Positions 15,520-24,042 of a DNA stretch of 64,000 nucleotides are shown here, piece after piece. Below the pieces are notes generated by a model that did not search any database, had not been told where the DNA came from, and was given only the letters and a program-made list of their open reading frames with translations. Every line of letters begins with the position of its first letter. Position 1 is the stretch's first letter. The position numbers were made by a program, and so were the translations under genes. This stretch comes from Ruminococcus albus AD2013. GTDB taxonomy: Bacteria > Bacillota > Clostridia > Oscillospirales > Ruminococcaceae. The stretch is taken from contig NZ_JAGS01000001.1 of the NCBI RefSeq assembly GCF_000526775.1, positions 558,001 to 622,000 of the forward strand, written 5' to 3'.

Positions 15520-15693
15520 CTATTTCATTATGTCCGAGAGCTCGTCCATGAAGCTGCTCATATTTTTCAGAGCTCTTCCTGCACGGGCTTTCAGCTTTCG
15601 CTTTCCGCGCAGAGCTTTTCGTGAAAGACTGTAAGCGATAGTCCCTGCTGTTACACCGGCATATAATCCTGTTATTAAAGATTTTCCCATCAT
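15520..15693 (-). CDS. Small YtxH-like membrane-associated protein, 57 aa
   Basis: I place the start at ATG 15693 because AAAGGAGG lies 7 bases upstream. Upstream in-frame Met codons have no ribosome site. The protein has one short hydrophobic stretch (LITGLYAGVTAGTIAYSLS), then a strongly basic helix (RKALRGKRKLKARAGRALK) and an acidic end. This is the look of small YtxH-type stress or membrane-associated proteins, but the match is only by general character. It is a single-gene unit with its own promoter and terminator. Confidence 0.6.
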   Translation of the reverse strand: MMGKSLITGLYAGVTAGTIAYSLSRKALRGKRKLKARAGRALKNMSSFMDELSDIMK

Positions 15694-15777
15694 ATATATT
15701 CCTCCTTTCAGGATAGTAATACAATTGTTGAGTACAGCAAAAGCTGTCCTGTTAATATTATGGTCTGCATTCATTGA

Positions 15778-15805
15778 ATGATACTAGGAAATTTTAAGTT
15801 GTCAA
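15778..15805 (-). promoter_or_regulatory. Promoter of the 57-aa gene
   Basis: TTGACA (15800-15805), 16 bases, TATCAT (15778-15783) on the minus strand. Confidence 0.5.
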
Positions 15806-15916
15806 TTTTTTATATATTGCATGAACATGACAGATAACCATTGGTTAATAGTCTGCTTTTTGATATTTCTTACAAAAACTTCCAAAAAATTTATTTAAAT
15901 TTTCTCTGTTAATCAC

Positions 15917-15945
15917 TTTACATTTCAGCAAAAATAAGTTATAAT
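15917..15945 (+). promoter_or_regulatory. Promoter of the leuC operon
   Basis: TTTACA (15917-15922), 17 bases, TATAAT (15940-15945). The leader is only about 40 bases, so no attenuator or T-box is present. Confidence 0.7.
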
Positions 15946-15989
15946 AAAATTGTATAAGAATATTGTTTTATAAGGAGTAGATCACTATC

Positions 15990-17252
15990 ATGGCTATGAC
16001 AATGACACAGAAGATACTCGCTGCCCATGCAGGGCTTGACGAGGTCAAGGCAGGACAGCTCATTATGGCTGACCTCGACCTTGTGCTTGGCAACGATGTT
16101 ACAACACCCGTTGCCATCAATGAGTTCAACAAGGCTGGATTCAGCGATATCTTCAATAAGGATAAGATCACTATGGTGATGGACCACTTCACGCCGAACA
16201 AGGATATCAAGGCTGCACAGCAGTGCAAGCAGTGCCGTGAGTTCGCATCGAAGTACGACATCACTCACTACTACGATGTAGGCGATGTGGGCATCGAGCA
16301 CGCACTGCTTCCCGAAAAAGGACTTGTAGTTCCCGGCGATGCAGTTATCGGTGCTGATTCCCATACCTGTACATACGGCGCTCTGGGCGCATTCTCCACG
16401 GGTGTTGGTTCTACTGATATGTGTGCGGGCATGGCTGCCGGCAAGACCTGGTTCAAGGTACCCTCTGCCATCAAGTTCAATATCGTAGGCAAGCTGCCCA
16501 AGTACAGCTCCGCAAAGGATGTTATCCTGCATATAATCGGCAAGATCGGCGTTGACGGTGCGCTGTACCGCTCTATGGAATTCATGGGCGAGGGTCTGAA
16601 GAACCTTACTATGGAAGACAGACTCTGTATGGCTAATATGGCAATCGAAGCAGGTGCAAAGAATGGTATCTTCGCAGTTGATGAAGTTACCAGGGAGTAT
16701 CTCAAGGGCAGAACTGACAGAGAGTATAAAGTATATGAGGCTGATCCTGATGCAGAGTACGATGAGGAGTATACCATCGACCTCAGCACCATCAAGCCCA
16801 CAGTAGCATTCCCTCATCTGCCCGAGAATGCAAGAACCTTTGATGATATCCCCGAGATCAAGATAGATCAGGTAGTTATCGGTTCATGTACAAACGGCAG
16901 GATCGAGGATCTGAGAGCAGCGGCAGAGATACTCAAGGGCAAGCGCGTTGCAAGCCATGTAAGATGTATCGTTATCCCCGCAACTCAGAACATCTATCTT
17001 ACAGCAATGAAAGAAGGTCTGCTGGAGATATTTATTGAATCAGGCTGTGCTGTTTCCGCACCTACCTGCGGTCCATGTCTCGGCGGACATATGGGTATCC
17101 TCGCAGCGGGCGAAAAGGCAGTAGCTACAACCAACAGAAACTTCGTAGGAAGAATGGGTCATCCCGAGTCTGAGGTGTACCTTGCTTCACCTTACGTTGC
17201 AGCAGCTTCTGCTGTGGCAGGACGTATAGCTCAGCCTGCGGACGTTATGTAA
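15990..17252 (+). CDS. leuC: 3-isopropylmalate dehydratase large subunit LeuC
   Basis: 420 residues, the short archaeal/Firmicute-type aconitase-family large subunit. With LeuD it isomerises 2- to 3-isopropylmalate in leucine synthesis using a [4Fe-4S] cluster. Visible motifs are GADSHTCTYGALGAFSTGVG (about residues 124-143), VIGSCTNGR, and the paired cluster Cys in CGPCLGG. AAGGAG precedes the ATG. leuA and leuB are not in the window, so the closely related citramalate or homoaconitate dehydratases are not formally excluded. The downstream leuD supports the leucine role. Confidence 0.92.
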   Translation: MAMTMTQKILAAHAGLDEVKAGQLIMADLDLVLGNDVTTPVAINEFNKAGFSDIFNKDKITMVMDHFTPNKDIKAAQQCKQCREFASKYDITHYYDVGDVGIEHALLPEKGLVVPGDAVIGADSHTCTYGALGAFSTGVGSTDMCAGMAAGKTWFKVPSAIKFNIVGKLPKYSSAKDVILHIIGKIGVDGALYRSMEFMGEGLKNLTMEDRLCMANMAIEAGAKNGIFAVDEVTREYLKGRTDREYKVYEADPDAEYDEEYTIDLSTIKPTVAFPHLPENARTFDDIPEIKIDQVVIGSCTNGRIEDLRAAAEILKGKRVASHVRCIVIPATQNIYLTAMKEGLLEIFIESGCAVSAPTCGPCLGGHMGILAAGEKAVATTNRNFVGRMGHPESEVYLASPYVAAASAVAGRIAQPADVM

Positions 17253-17299
17253 TAAGCCCATACTTAGGGTTATTTGAATAATCAGATAGGAGGCGGGTT

Positions 17300-17686
17300 A
17301 TGACTAATTATTTGGTTGATATTTTCTTCGATACCATTTCCGTTATTATGAACAAAAAATACGGATCATCGTTTACTCCTGCTCAGCGCAGAGAACAAGT
17401 AATGGATTACATCGAAAAGCTGAGAGTCGGAAATGTATTCACCATTGAGCAGACACAAGCTATCATCGATAAAAAAGGTTTCAACAACTTTTACGCAGAA
17501 TCTGTCAACGGCGTATCCTGCTTCCGTCTTGTAAAAGAGGGTTTTTTCGGAAAGGCAAAGGTCTGCTATTTCATCACCCGCACCAAGGATAAGATGGATT
17601 CGACCTACCTTGAACAGGTGTATGAAGAACTGCGCAGGCAGGCGGCAGGCGAGAATATCTTTAATTCCGACAAATATATCAAGTAA
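17300..17686 (+). CDS. Uncharacterised protein encoded between leuC and leuD
   Basis: 128 residues with an AGGAGG ribosome site, 47 bases after leuC and 21 bases before leuD. There is no terminator on either side, so it belongs to the leu operon. It has no signal peptide and no clear membrane helix. It is rich in Lys, Phe and Tyr, and the middle (NNFYAESVNGVSCFRLVKEG) looks like a small mixed alpha/beta domain. I know no family for it. The normal leuCD pair is adjacent, so this insertion is unusual. Confidence 0.7.
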   Translation: MTNYLVDIFFDTISVIMNKKYGSSFTPAQRREQVMDYIEKLRVGNVFTIEQTQAIIDKKGFNNFYAESVNGVSCFRLVKEGFFGKAKVCYFITRTKDKMDSTYLEQVYEELRRQAAGENIFNSDKYIK

Positions 17687-17707
17687 GTTGAAAGGAGTTT
17701 TCATAGA

Positions 17708-18187
17708 ATGAAGGCTTGCGGAAAAGTACATAAGTACGGGGATAACGTTGATACAGACGTTATTATCCCCGCAAGATATCTGAACACAGCAAACATGGAG
17801 GAGCTGGCTCAGCACTGCATGGAGGATATCGACATAGATTTTGCGAAGAACGTAAAGAAGGGCGATATAATGGTGGCTAAAGCCAATTTCGGCTGTGGTT
17901 CTTCCAGAGAGCACGCACCTGCTTCCATTAAGGCAAGCGGTATATCCTGCGTTATCGCAAAGAGCTTTGCAAGAATATTTTACAGAAATGCGATCAATAT
18001 CGGTCTGCCGATAATCGAGTGTGAAGAGGCTTCTGAGAAGATCGAAGCAGGTGACGAGGTCGAGATAGATTTCGATTCAGGCGTTATCACCAATAAGACC
18101 AAGGGTGAGACCTATCAGGGTCAGTCCTTCCCCGAGTTCCTTATCAAGATAATCAATTCGAATGGTCTGCTGAATTCTCTGAAATAA
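17708..18187 (+). CDS. leuD: 3-isopropylmalate dehydratase small subunit LeuD
   Basis: 159 residues, the typical length of the short LeuD class. It has GDNVDTDVIIPARYL (about residues 11-25) and the substrate-specificity loop region FGCGSSREHAPASIKASG (about 62-79). It forms the swivelling lid domain of the LeuCD complex. AAAGGAG lies 10 bases before the ATG. It is the last gene of the operon. Confidence 0.93.
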   Translation: MKACGKVHKYGDNVDTDVIIPARYLNTANMEELAQHCMEDIDIDFAKNVKKGDIMVAKANFGCGSSREHAPASIKASGISCVIAKSFARIFYRNAINIGLPIIECEEASEKIEAGDEVEIDFDSGVITNKTKGETYQGQSFPEFLIKIINSNGLLNSLK

Positions 18188-18194
18188 GAATATT

Positions 18195-18230
18195 AAAGTG
18201 GGTACTGCGCCGTCAGTACCCGCTTTTTTG
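18195..18230 (+). terminator. Intrinsic terminator of the leu operon
   Basis: A GGGTACTG/CAGTACCC stem is followed by GCTTTTTT. Confidence 0.85.
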
Positions 18231-18255
18231 CGTAACAGTCCCAAAAAATGTGCAA

Positions 18256-18291
18256 TAAAAAATGCGCCCGATTATATTATCGAGCGCAATT
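18256..18291 (-). terminator. Intrinsic terminator of the nucleotidyltransferase gene
   Basis: On the minus strand TTGCGCTCGAT pairs with ATCGGGCGCA, then a T run follows. Confidence 0.8.
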
Positions 18292-18301
18292 TTTGATATG
18301 C

Positions 18302-19210
18302 TTAATTCCAGAGCTTCTCGGGATATGCACCATCAGCTATCAGCTTAGAAATTGCAGCCTTAACTGATGGTTTGTCCTCAGCATAGGTAACACCGAACCA
18401 TTTGTCATGGCTTTCAAGCAGTTTGCATTCTGCTTCACCGTGCTTTATCATGTAGTCGATACCCTCGGGCAGAAGAAATTCCGCAGTAAGGCTTGTTCCG
18501 TTCTTTTCAAGAAATTCCTCAAAACGCCTGTTGAGCCTGTCTATGAATCCTGCAGGACATCCCCACATATTCATTGAAACAAAGCTGTCTTCACTGAGCT
18601 CCTTTGTATCTTCCTTGCCCGAAAGAACTCTGCCGTCGGCATCGCGGCGGATATTGTAGGTCTCTTCAACATCGACCAGCATATTGTTGCCATCGACTTT
18701 GCAGACACCCCTGTTTACTGCGCCGTTGTCACTTAGCGTGTTCTTCAGTACAAAGCCAGCCATGGACATTTTCAGCTTGTCGCCTGTCTGTCCTTCCGAA
18801 AGATAATCATGGAGTACTTTGAAAGCTTCTCTGCCGTAGAAGTCATCTGCATTTATAACAGCAAAAGGTTCGTTTACAATGCCCTTGCAGCAGCAAACTG
18901 CGTGTCCGTGCCCCCAGGGCTTAACTCTGCCCTCGGGAACAGTATAGTCAGCAGGAAGACAGTCGAGTTCCTGATAAACATAATCTACTTTTACCTGCGC
19001 ACCTATGCGGTTTCCTATCATCTCGTCGAATGCCTCGCGGATATCGCGTCTTATGATGAATACTACCTTATCGAATCCTGCTCGTACAGCATCGAATATT
19101 GAGTAGTCCATTATTATCTCGCCGTTCGGCCCGAAAGGTTCCAGCTGTTTTATACCGCCCTTGAACCTTGTACCGAGTCCGGCTGCCATTATTACCAGAG
19201 TTGCACTCAT
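18302..19210 (-). CDS. NTP_transferase-family sugar nucleotidyltransferase
   Basis: 302 residues. The N-terminus LVIMAAGLGTRFKGGIKQLE is the nucleotide-binding signature of the NTP_transferase family (GlmU, GalU, RmlA type). VINADDFYG (about residues 108-116) supplies the metal-binding Asp. The C-terminal half lacks a left-handed helix repeat, so it is not GlmU-like. The family joins a sugar-1-phosphate to an NTP for cell-wall or capsule precursors. The actual sugar is not deducible. An AAGGAG ribosome site lies upstream. It stands alone and runs opposite to its neighbours. Confidence 0.82.
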   Translation of the reverse strand: MSATLVIMAAGLGTRFKGGIKQLEPFGPNGEIIMDYSIFDAVRAGFDKVVFIIRRDIREAFDEMIGNRIGAQVKVDYVYQELDCLPADYTVPEGRVKPWGHGHAVCCCKGIVNEPFAVINADDFYGREAFKVLHDYLSEGQTGDKLKMSMAGFVLKNTLSDNGAVNRGVCKVDGNNMLVDVEETYNIRRDADGRVLSGKEDTKELSEDSFVSMNMWGCPAGFIDRLNRRFEEFLEKNGTSLTAEFLLPEGIDYMIKHGEAECKLLESHDKWFGVTYAEDKPSVKAAISKLIADGAYPEKLWN

Positions 19211-19376
19211 TATATAATATCTCCTTGATTAATTTTTTTTGTACTATAAAAATATTCTTTTAAGATATTATTGCATATTTTATAATGTTTGTCAATAGCG
19301 GTTATATCGAAAATCTAGCCAAAAATTGCGGAATATTACCAATTTGAAGGAATTTTTGAAAAATATTCCACAACTA

Positions 19377-19405
19377 TTGAAACATTTGTAAGGTTATGGT
19401 ATAAT
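19377..19405 (+). promoter_or_regulatory. Promoter of the LytTR regulator gene
   Basis: TTGAAA (19377-19382), 17 bases, TATAAT (19400-19405). Confidence 0.7.
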
Positions 19406-19455
19406 ATTATAAGAGCAGTAAGAAAATACAGGATATGAACAGGCAGGTGTTTAAA

Positions 19456-20157
19456 ATGCGCATAGCTGTGTGCGATGATGAACAGCGGTTTATATGTGAT
19501 CTGAAAAAGGATCTGGATGAACTATACAGCAGCCTTGATATGATAACAGATGGCTACACCAGCGGTGAAGAACTGCTTAAAGGCTTCAGGCGTAAGGCAT
19601 ACGATGTTGTTTTCCTCGATATCGAAATGCCTGAGATGGACGGGATTACCCTCGCCGGAAAGATACGTGAACTCAGCCGCGATGTGTGCATAGTATTTCT
19701 GACAGGGCATATCGAGTATGCTATAAAGGGTTATGAGGTCAATGCATTGAGATACCTTACAAAGCCTGCGGATAAACAAAAGATAAAGGAAGTTATCGAC
19801 CATGTGCTTGTTAAACTCGAAAGCAGCAAGACCCTGTGGGTGAAGACTGCTGAAGGTGAACAGCGAATATCCCTTTCTGATATACTATTTATTGAAGCCC
19901 ATAATCAGAACGTTATCATAAGTACAGCTGATGAAAGCATTTCCGTCCGCGGGAATATACGCGATTATGAGGAAGAGCTTTCGCAGTACGGCTTTTTCAG
20001 GATACACAGGGGTTATCTGATCTCTCTGCCCAAAGTTCTCAGGATAGGCAGTAAAAGTGTTGTTTTGGAGGACAATACCACTCTCCCCGTCAGCAGGAGC
20101 AAGGAGAGCAAGCTTCGTGATATGCTGTTTTCTTATGTCAGCAAAGAGGCATTCTGA
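19456..20157 (+). CDS. LytTR-family response regulator
   Basis: I use ATG 19456 (233 residues) with AGGTG upstream. An ATG at 19435 is possible. Residues 1-120 are a receiver domain: acidic pair DDE near the start, phospho-acceptor Asp in VVFLDIEMPEMDG (about residue 54) and the Lys of RYLTKPADK (about 103). Residues 130-230 are a LytTR DNA-binding domain (IEAHNQNVIIS, FFRIHRGYLISLPKV). AgrA/VirR-type regulators control surface proteins and peptide signalling. No sensor kinase or peptide gene is beside it, so the partner must be elsewhere. Confidence 0.9.
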   Translation: MRIAVCDDEQRFICDLKKDLDELYSSLDMITDGYTSGEELLKGFRRKAYDVVFLDIEMPEMDGITLAGKIRELSRDVCIVFLTGHIEYAIKGYEVNALRYLTKPADKQKIKEVIDHVLVKLESSKTLWVKTAEGEQRISLSDILFIEAHNQNVIISTADESISVRGNIRDYEEELSQYGFFRIHRGYLISLPKVLRIGSKSVVLEDNTTLPVSRSKESKLRDMLFSYVSKEAF

Positions 20158-20222
20158 ATCTGTGTATAATACAATTCTCAAATCCAAAAAATTTAACCAT
20201 AAAATAATTCATTAATAACTAC

Positions 20223-20251
20223 TTGATTATTATTATTCAATGTGATATAAT
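20223..20251 (+). promoter_or_regulatory. Promoter of the receiver/HD-GYP gene pair
   Basis: TTGATT (20223-20228), 17 bases, TATAAT (20246-20251). Confidence 0.65.
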
Positions 20252-20306
20252 TATAATGCAGAATAGTTCTTTTTATATTGAAACTGACCGCCTTGGGGGT
20301 ATAAGA

Positions 20307-20669
20307 ATGTCAAGGATACTGGTAGTCGATGATGACAGCATGGCTGTCAGAATGATCGGATTTATATTGAAAAAATCAGGTCATGAATGTTTAAGCGCAT
20401 CAAGCGGAGCTCAGGGAATGGCACTCCTTAAAAGCGAAAATCCCGATCTTATGCTTCTGGACATTGAGATGCCCGGTGAAAACGGTTTTGAAGTACTTGA
20501 AGCTCTTCGCAGAGAAAGCGGGATAAGTGATGCAAAGGTCTGCCTGATGTCGGGCACTGTTACAGATGATCTTCGTGAAAGGGCTGAAAAGCTGGGGGCA
20601 GTAGGATTTATAAGCAAGCCGGTTTCCGCAGCGGAGCTTATGCAAGTTCTGAGCAGAACAGAGATCTGA
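20307..20669 (+). CDS. Single-domain response regulator (CheY-like)
   Basis: 120 residues starting at ATG 20307, with GGGGGT 7 bases upstream. An upstream in-frame ATG at 20223 coincides with the promoter. It is a bare receiver: VDDDSM acidic pocket, phospho-acceptor Asp in LMLLDIEMPGENG (about residue 52), Thr/Ser switch in CLMSGTV and Lys in GFISKPVS (about 103). With no output domain it should act through protein contacts, most likely with the HPt domain of the next gene, which starts 19 bases downstream. The two form an operon. Confidence 0.88.
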   Translation: MSRILVVDDDSMAVRMIGFILKKSGHECLSASSGAQGMALLKSENPDLMLLDIEMPGENGFEVLEALRRESGISDAKVCLMSGTVTDDLRERAEKLGAVGFISKPVSAAELMQVLSRTEI

Positions 20670-20688
20670 AATAAAGGAGTGTGGGTAT

Positions 20689-22158
20689 ATGGAGCATTAC
20701 AGAGTAGCTGTTATTGATGATGACAGAGGAAATCTTAAAATCGCAGATCGTATACTCAGTCTTTATGGGTATACTGTTGACTGCCTTGATTCGGGCGAAG
20801 CTCTGCTTGAATATGTCAAAGAAAACAAGCCCGATCTTATTTTGCTTGATGTACATCTGACAGGTATAAACGGTTTTGAAACTTTACAGAAACTGAAATC
20901 GAATCATGAAGTCAGGGATATCCCTGTTATCATACTTACGGCGGATACAGAATCGGATACTGAGACAAAAGCACTTACAGCAGGTGCGTCTGATTTTGTG
21001 GCGAAACCTTTTGTGGCTTCGGTGCTTCTTCTGCGTGTAAAAAATACCATCGAGCTGAACAGGCTTCAGCGCGATCTTAAAAGTGAAGCTAAAAAACTCA
21101 GCTCCGACATTATCGAAGAACATCGAAGAAATGAAAGATTATCCATGCAGGTCGTACAGACGCTTGCAGGGGCAGTTGATGCAAAGGATAAGTACACCAA
21201 CGGTCATTCTACCCGCGTAGCTGAATATTCAAGAGAGATAGCAAGGAGCGCAGGTCTTTCCGAAAAAGAGCAGGAGAAGATCTATATGATGGGACTTCTG
21301 CATGATGTCGGAAAGATAGGCGTGCCGGATTATGTTATAAATAAGCCCACAAAGCTCACTCCCGAAGAATTTGACATTATAAAGACCCACCCCGGGGTAG
21401 GGTATGATATACTTAAGAATATCAGCGAGATGCCTCAGCTTGCGGTCGCTGCCAGATGGCATCACGAAAGGTATGACGGCACAGGTTATCCCGATGGGCT
21501 TAAAGGCGAGGATATCCCGATGGAAGTCCGCATAATCACTGTGGCTGATGCTTACGATGCCATGAGTTCAAGAAGAAGCTATCATGATGTTTATGCGCAG
21601 GAGTATATCAGGAGCGAATTCAGGAACAATATGGGTACTCAGTTTGATCCGAAGTTTGCACAGATAATGCTTGATATGATAGACGAGGACACCGAGTACA
21701 GCATGAGAGAGGATCCGGATTCCTATCTGGTGGGTGATAACGGCGTTACTGTTGAGCAAAATATCAATTCAGACAAAGATCTGGTCTTTGGATTTTTGTC
21801 GATGCTTGAAGCAGGCGGACTTGACACTGCCATCGGCATGAAGTACTGCATGAACGATACCGAGTTCTATGCCGAGATGCTGACTGAGTATACAGGCAGT
21901 ATGGATGACAGGATAAGGCATCTTGAAGAATGTATAGCCTGCGGAAATTCCGATCAGTACAGGGTATATGTACATTCTTTGAAAAGCGCTTCCAAGACTA
22001 TCGGTGCTATATCTATAAGCGAAAAGGCAGCAAAGCTTGAAGAAGCGGCTGTAAGCGGTGACTGGAAGCTTATAGTCGATACAACTCCCGATGTTATAGC
22101 CGAACTTCGCGGTACAGTGGGCAGTATACTCATGGCGATGTCCATATACGGGCTGTGA
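20689..22158 (+). CDS. REC-HD-GYP-HPt protein, c-di-GMP phosphodiesterase type
   Basis: 489 residues with three domains. A receiver (1-125) has Asp in LILLDVHLTGING. An HD-GYP domain (about 150-330) has the metal motif LLHDVGKIGVPD, the H in DIIKTHPGVGYDIL, AARWHHERYDGTGYPDGL carrying the GYP motif, and VADAYDAMSS. A C-terminal HPt domain (about 370-480) has the phosphorylatable His in VHSLKSASKTIGA. HD-GYP enzymes hydrolyse c-di-GMP. Fusion to an HPt at the end is less common and suggests it takes part in a phosphorelay with the CheY-like protein just upstream. Confidence 0.9.
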   Translation: MEHYRVAVIDDDRGNLKIADRILSLYGYTVDCLDSGEALLEYVKENKPDLILLDVHLTGINGFETLQKLKSNHEVRDIPVIILTADTESDTETKALTAGASDFVAKPFVASVLLLRVKNTIELNRLQRDLKSEAKKLSSDIIEEHRRNERLSMQVVQTLAGAVDAKDKYTNGHSTRVAEYSREIARSAGLSEKEQEKIYMMGLLHDVGKIGVPDYVINKPTKLTPEEFDIIKTHPGVGYDILKNISEMPQLAVAARWHHERYDGTGYPDGLKGEDIPMEVRIITVADAYDAMSSRRSYHDVYAQEYIRSEFRNNMGTQFDPKFAQIMLDMIDEDTEYSMREDPDSYLVGDNGVTVEQNINSDKDLVFGFLSMLEAGGLDTAIGMKYCMNDTEFYAEMLTEYTGSMDDRIRHLEECIACGNSDQYRVYVHSLKSASKTIGAISISEKAAKLEEAAVSGDWKLIVDTTPDVIAELRGTVGSILMAMSIYGL

Positions 22159-22168
22159 TAACAGGATC

Positions 22169-22203
22169 AAAGGCGGAAGTGTTCAGCATTTCCGCCTTTT
22201 TTA
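22169..22203 (+). terminator. Intrinsic terminator after the HD-GYP gene
   Basis: An AAAGGCGGAA/TTTCCGCCTTT stem is followed by T. Confidence 0.85.
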
Positions 22204-22235
22204 TAAAATGATAAATCAAGTAAGGAGGCTTGACA

Positions 22236-22811
22236 ATGAAAGTACTTTACATCGATGCAACTGTCAGAAAGAATTCAAGGACTGCTGAACTTGGTGAACT
22301 GGTGCTGGAAAAACTTGGAGGTACCGTTGATCGTATCAAGCTTTGCGAGTATGATTTTCCGAAGACAAAGGCTGAGTATCTTGAAAAAAGGGACAAAGCC
22401 TGCGCTTCCGGTGATTTTTCCGACAATATGTTTAACCACGCAAGACTTTTTGCCGACACCGATGTTATAGTAATAGCCGCGCCTTACTGGGATATGTCGT
22501 TCCCTGCGACACTTAAACAGTTTTTTGAAGAGATAACCGTGGCAGGACTGACCTTTGAATGCAGACCCGATGGAAGTTTCGGGGGATTGTGTAAAGCAAA
22601 TAAACTTTACTACGTCACCACAGCAGGAGGAACAATATTTTCCGAAGAATACGGCTTCGGCTATGTCAGGACCATTGCACAGAATTTCTACGGGATAGGG
22701 GAGTGCGTAATGTTCAAGGCGGAAGGTCTTGATATATGGGGCGCAGATATTGATAGTATAATGTCTGACGCAAAAGACCGTATCTGTAAATATTTAGGTG
22801 AAGGTACTTGA
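22236..22811 (+). CDS. Flavodoxin-fold NAD(P)H-dependent oxidoreductase
   Basis: 191 residues from ATG 22236, with AAGGAGG 8 bases upstream. The fold is that of flavodoxin-like quinone or azo reductases: MKVLYIDATVRKNSRTAEL binds the FMN phosphate, VIVIAAPYWDMSFPATLKQF (about residues 85-104) is the classic WNFSxPAxLK-like loop, and VTTAGG (about 129) is the second flavin loop. It probably reduces quinones or azo compounds with NAD(P)H in the cytosol. The physiological substrate is unknown. The promoter of the following small gene overlaps its stop codon. Confidence 0.85.
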   Translation: MKVLYIDATVRKNSRTAELGELVLEKLGGTVDRIKLCEYDFPKTKAEYLEKRDKACASGDFSDNMFNHARLFADTDVIVIAAPYWDMSFPATLKQFFEEITVAGLTFECRPDGSFGGLCKANKLYYVTTAGGTIFSEEYGFGYVRTIAQNFYGIGECVMFKAEGLDIWGADIDSIMSDAKDRICKYLGEGT

Positions 22812-22837
22812 AATTCTCTAAAAAATAGTGTATAATA
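22809..22837 (+). promoter_or_regulatory. Promoter of the 41-aa membrane protein gene
   Basis: TTGAAA (22809-22814), 17 bases, TATAAT (22832-22837). The -35 overlaps the stop codon of the preceding gene. Confidence 0.7.
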
Positions 22838-22885
22838 TAGCCAAGAGAAATGTAACCCATACTAAAGAAAGGAAGGCGGAACATT

Positions 22886-23011
22886 ATGAGCAAGGGTCTG
22901 AAAGTATTTATTATCTGTTTTGTGTCGGTCGTTGCAGCGATAGTGACTGCTGATATATTAACGGAGATATTCAAGACAAAGCTGAATAAGTATTACTCCG
23001 TAGAACGGTAA
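22886..23011 (+). CDS. 41-aa single-helix membrane protein
   Basis: A short gene with complete expression signals: a consensus promoter, an AAAGGAAGG-type ribosome site ahead of ATG 22886, and a perfect terminator 6 bases after the stop. The product has a Lys-containing start (MSKGLKVF), one membrane helix (IICFVSVVAAIVTADIL) and a basic, Tyr-rich tail (FKTKLNKYYSVER), so it should sit in the membrane with a positively charged end. It resembles no family I know. Possible roles are a regulator of a membrane partner or a stress small protein. A type I toxin is not excluded. Confidence 0.65.
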   Translation: MSKGLKVFIICFVSVVAAIVTADILTEIFKTKLNKYYSVER

Positions 23012-23016
23012 ATTTT

Positions 23017-23047
23017 CGGCTGCCTGTTTTTGGCAGCCGTTTTTTTA
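23017..23047 (+). terminator. Intrinsic terminator after the 41-aa gene
   Basis: A perfect CGGCTGCC/GGCAGCCG stem with a T-rich loop is followed by seven T. Confidence 0.9.
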
Positions 23048-23117
23048 TAGAGTTCGTTTGGAGTGTCAGCGGGATGACCATATATTAAAAAGAGAAAAAA
23101 GAATAGGGAGACAAACA

Positions 23118-23918
23118 ATGTTATACAATGTAAAGGAAGATACTTTAGATATCGGCGGTATGAGTATAGATTACGCCGCTTTCGGCAGCGGTGAAGAGGT
23201 CATGGTGATGATACCCGGGCTTTCCCTGAAACGTGTCAAGGGTACAGGATTTACACTTGCGGTGATGTACAGGCAGTTCACCAAAAAATTCCGCGTGTAT
23301 ATCTTCGACCGCAGAAAGATGATACCCGAAAACTACACCGCAGAAGATATCGCTGATGAAGTTGCGGCGGCAATGAACGCCCTCGGACTTGAAAATGCCT
23401 GTGTTATAGGGGTATCACAGGGCGGTATGGCTGCCCAGTATCTGGCAATAAAGCATCCCGAACTTGTGAAGAAGCTTGTTCTGGGAGTTACCCTCTCGCG
23501 AACTAACGATGTTGTCCGCGGTGCGGTTGATGAGTGGCTGGGGCTGGCAGAAAAAGGCGACCTTGACGGGCTTGTCATAAGTTCCATGAAGTATAATTAT
23601 CCCCCCGAGCGGCTAGAAAAGTTCAAGCTGATAATGCCTGCGCTGGTCAAGGCGGGACACCCGAAAGATGTGGAAAGCTTCGCACGTATGACCAAAGCCT
23701 GTCTTACCTGCGAGACCTATGACAGACTTGACGAAATAAAATGTCCCGTATTGGTGATAGGTGATAAACAGGACAGGATAGCTACCCCCGAAGCATCAAA
23801 AGAGATAGCCGAGAAACTTGGCTGTGAGCTTTATATGACAGAAGCCTACGGTCACGGCGCATATGAACAGGCAGAATTCAATGACAAGGTAGCTGAATTT
23901 TTCGGCGTGGAAAAATAA
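23118..23918 (+). CDS. Alpha/beta hydrolase
   Basis: 266 residues from ATG 23118, preceded by AGGGAG. The nucleophile elbow GVSQGG lies near residue 95, the oxyanion strand MIPGLS near 32, the acid Asp in VIGDKQDRIATP near 220, and the catalytic His in EAYGHGAYEQ near 246. The order and spacing fit a small monomeric esterase or hydrolase. The loop between the nucleophile and the acid forms a helical cap. There is no signal peptide, so it acts in the cytosol. The substrate is unknown. Confidence 0.85.
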   Translation: MLYNVKEDTLDIGGMSIDYAAFGSGEEVMVMIPGLSLKRVKGTGFTLAVMYRQFTKKFRVYIFDRRKMIPENYTAEDIADEVAAAMNALGLENACVIGVSQGGMAAQYLAIKHPELVKKLVLGVTLSRTNDVVRGAVDEWLGLAEKGDLDGLVISSMKYNYPPERLEKFKLIMPALVKAGHPKDVESFARMTKACLTCETYDRLDEIKCPVLVIGDKQDRIATPEASKEIAEKLGCELYMTEAYGHGAYEQAEFNDKVAEFFGVEK

Positions 23919-24042
23919 GGTAAGTTTTCACAGATAATTCAGATAAATAACGCCTTTTTTTCCCACAGGCATGGTATTATGATAAAATAACGGCAGCTGC
24001 GCGAAAGTATAATGCTTTTACGCTGAGAACAGGAGGTATGTT

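Noticed and set aside
15939..16817. 292-codon frame antisense to leuC
   Set aside because: Completely overlapped by a well-supported leuC.
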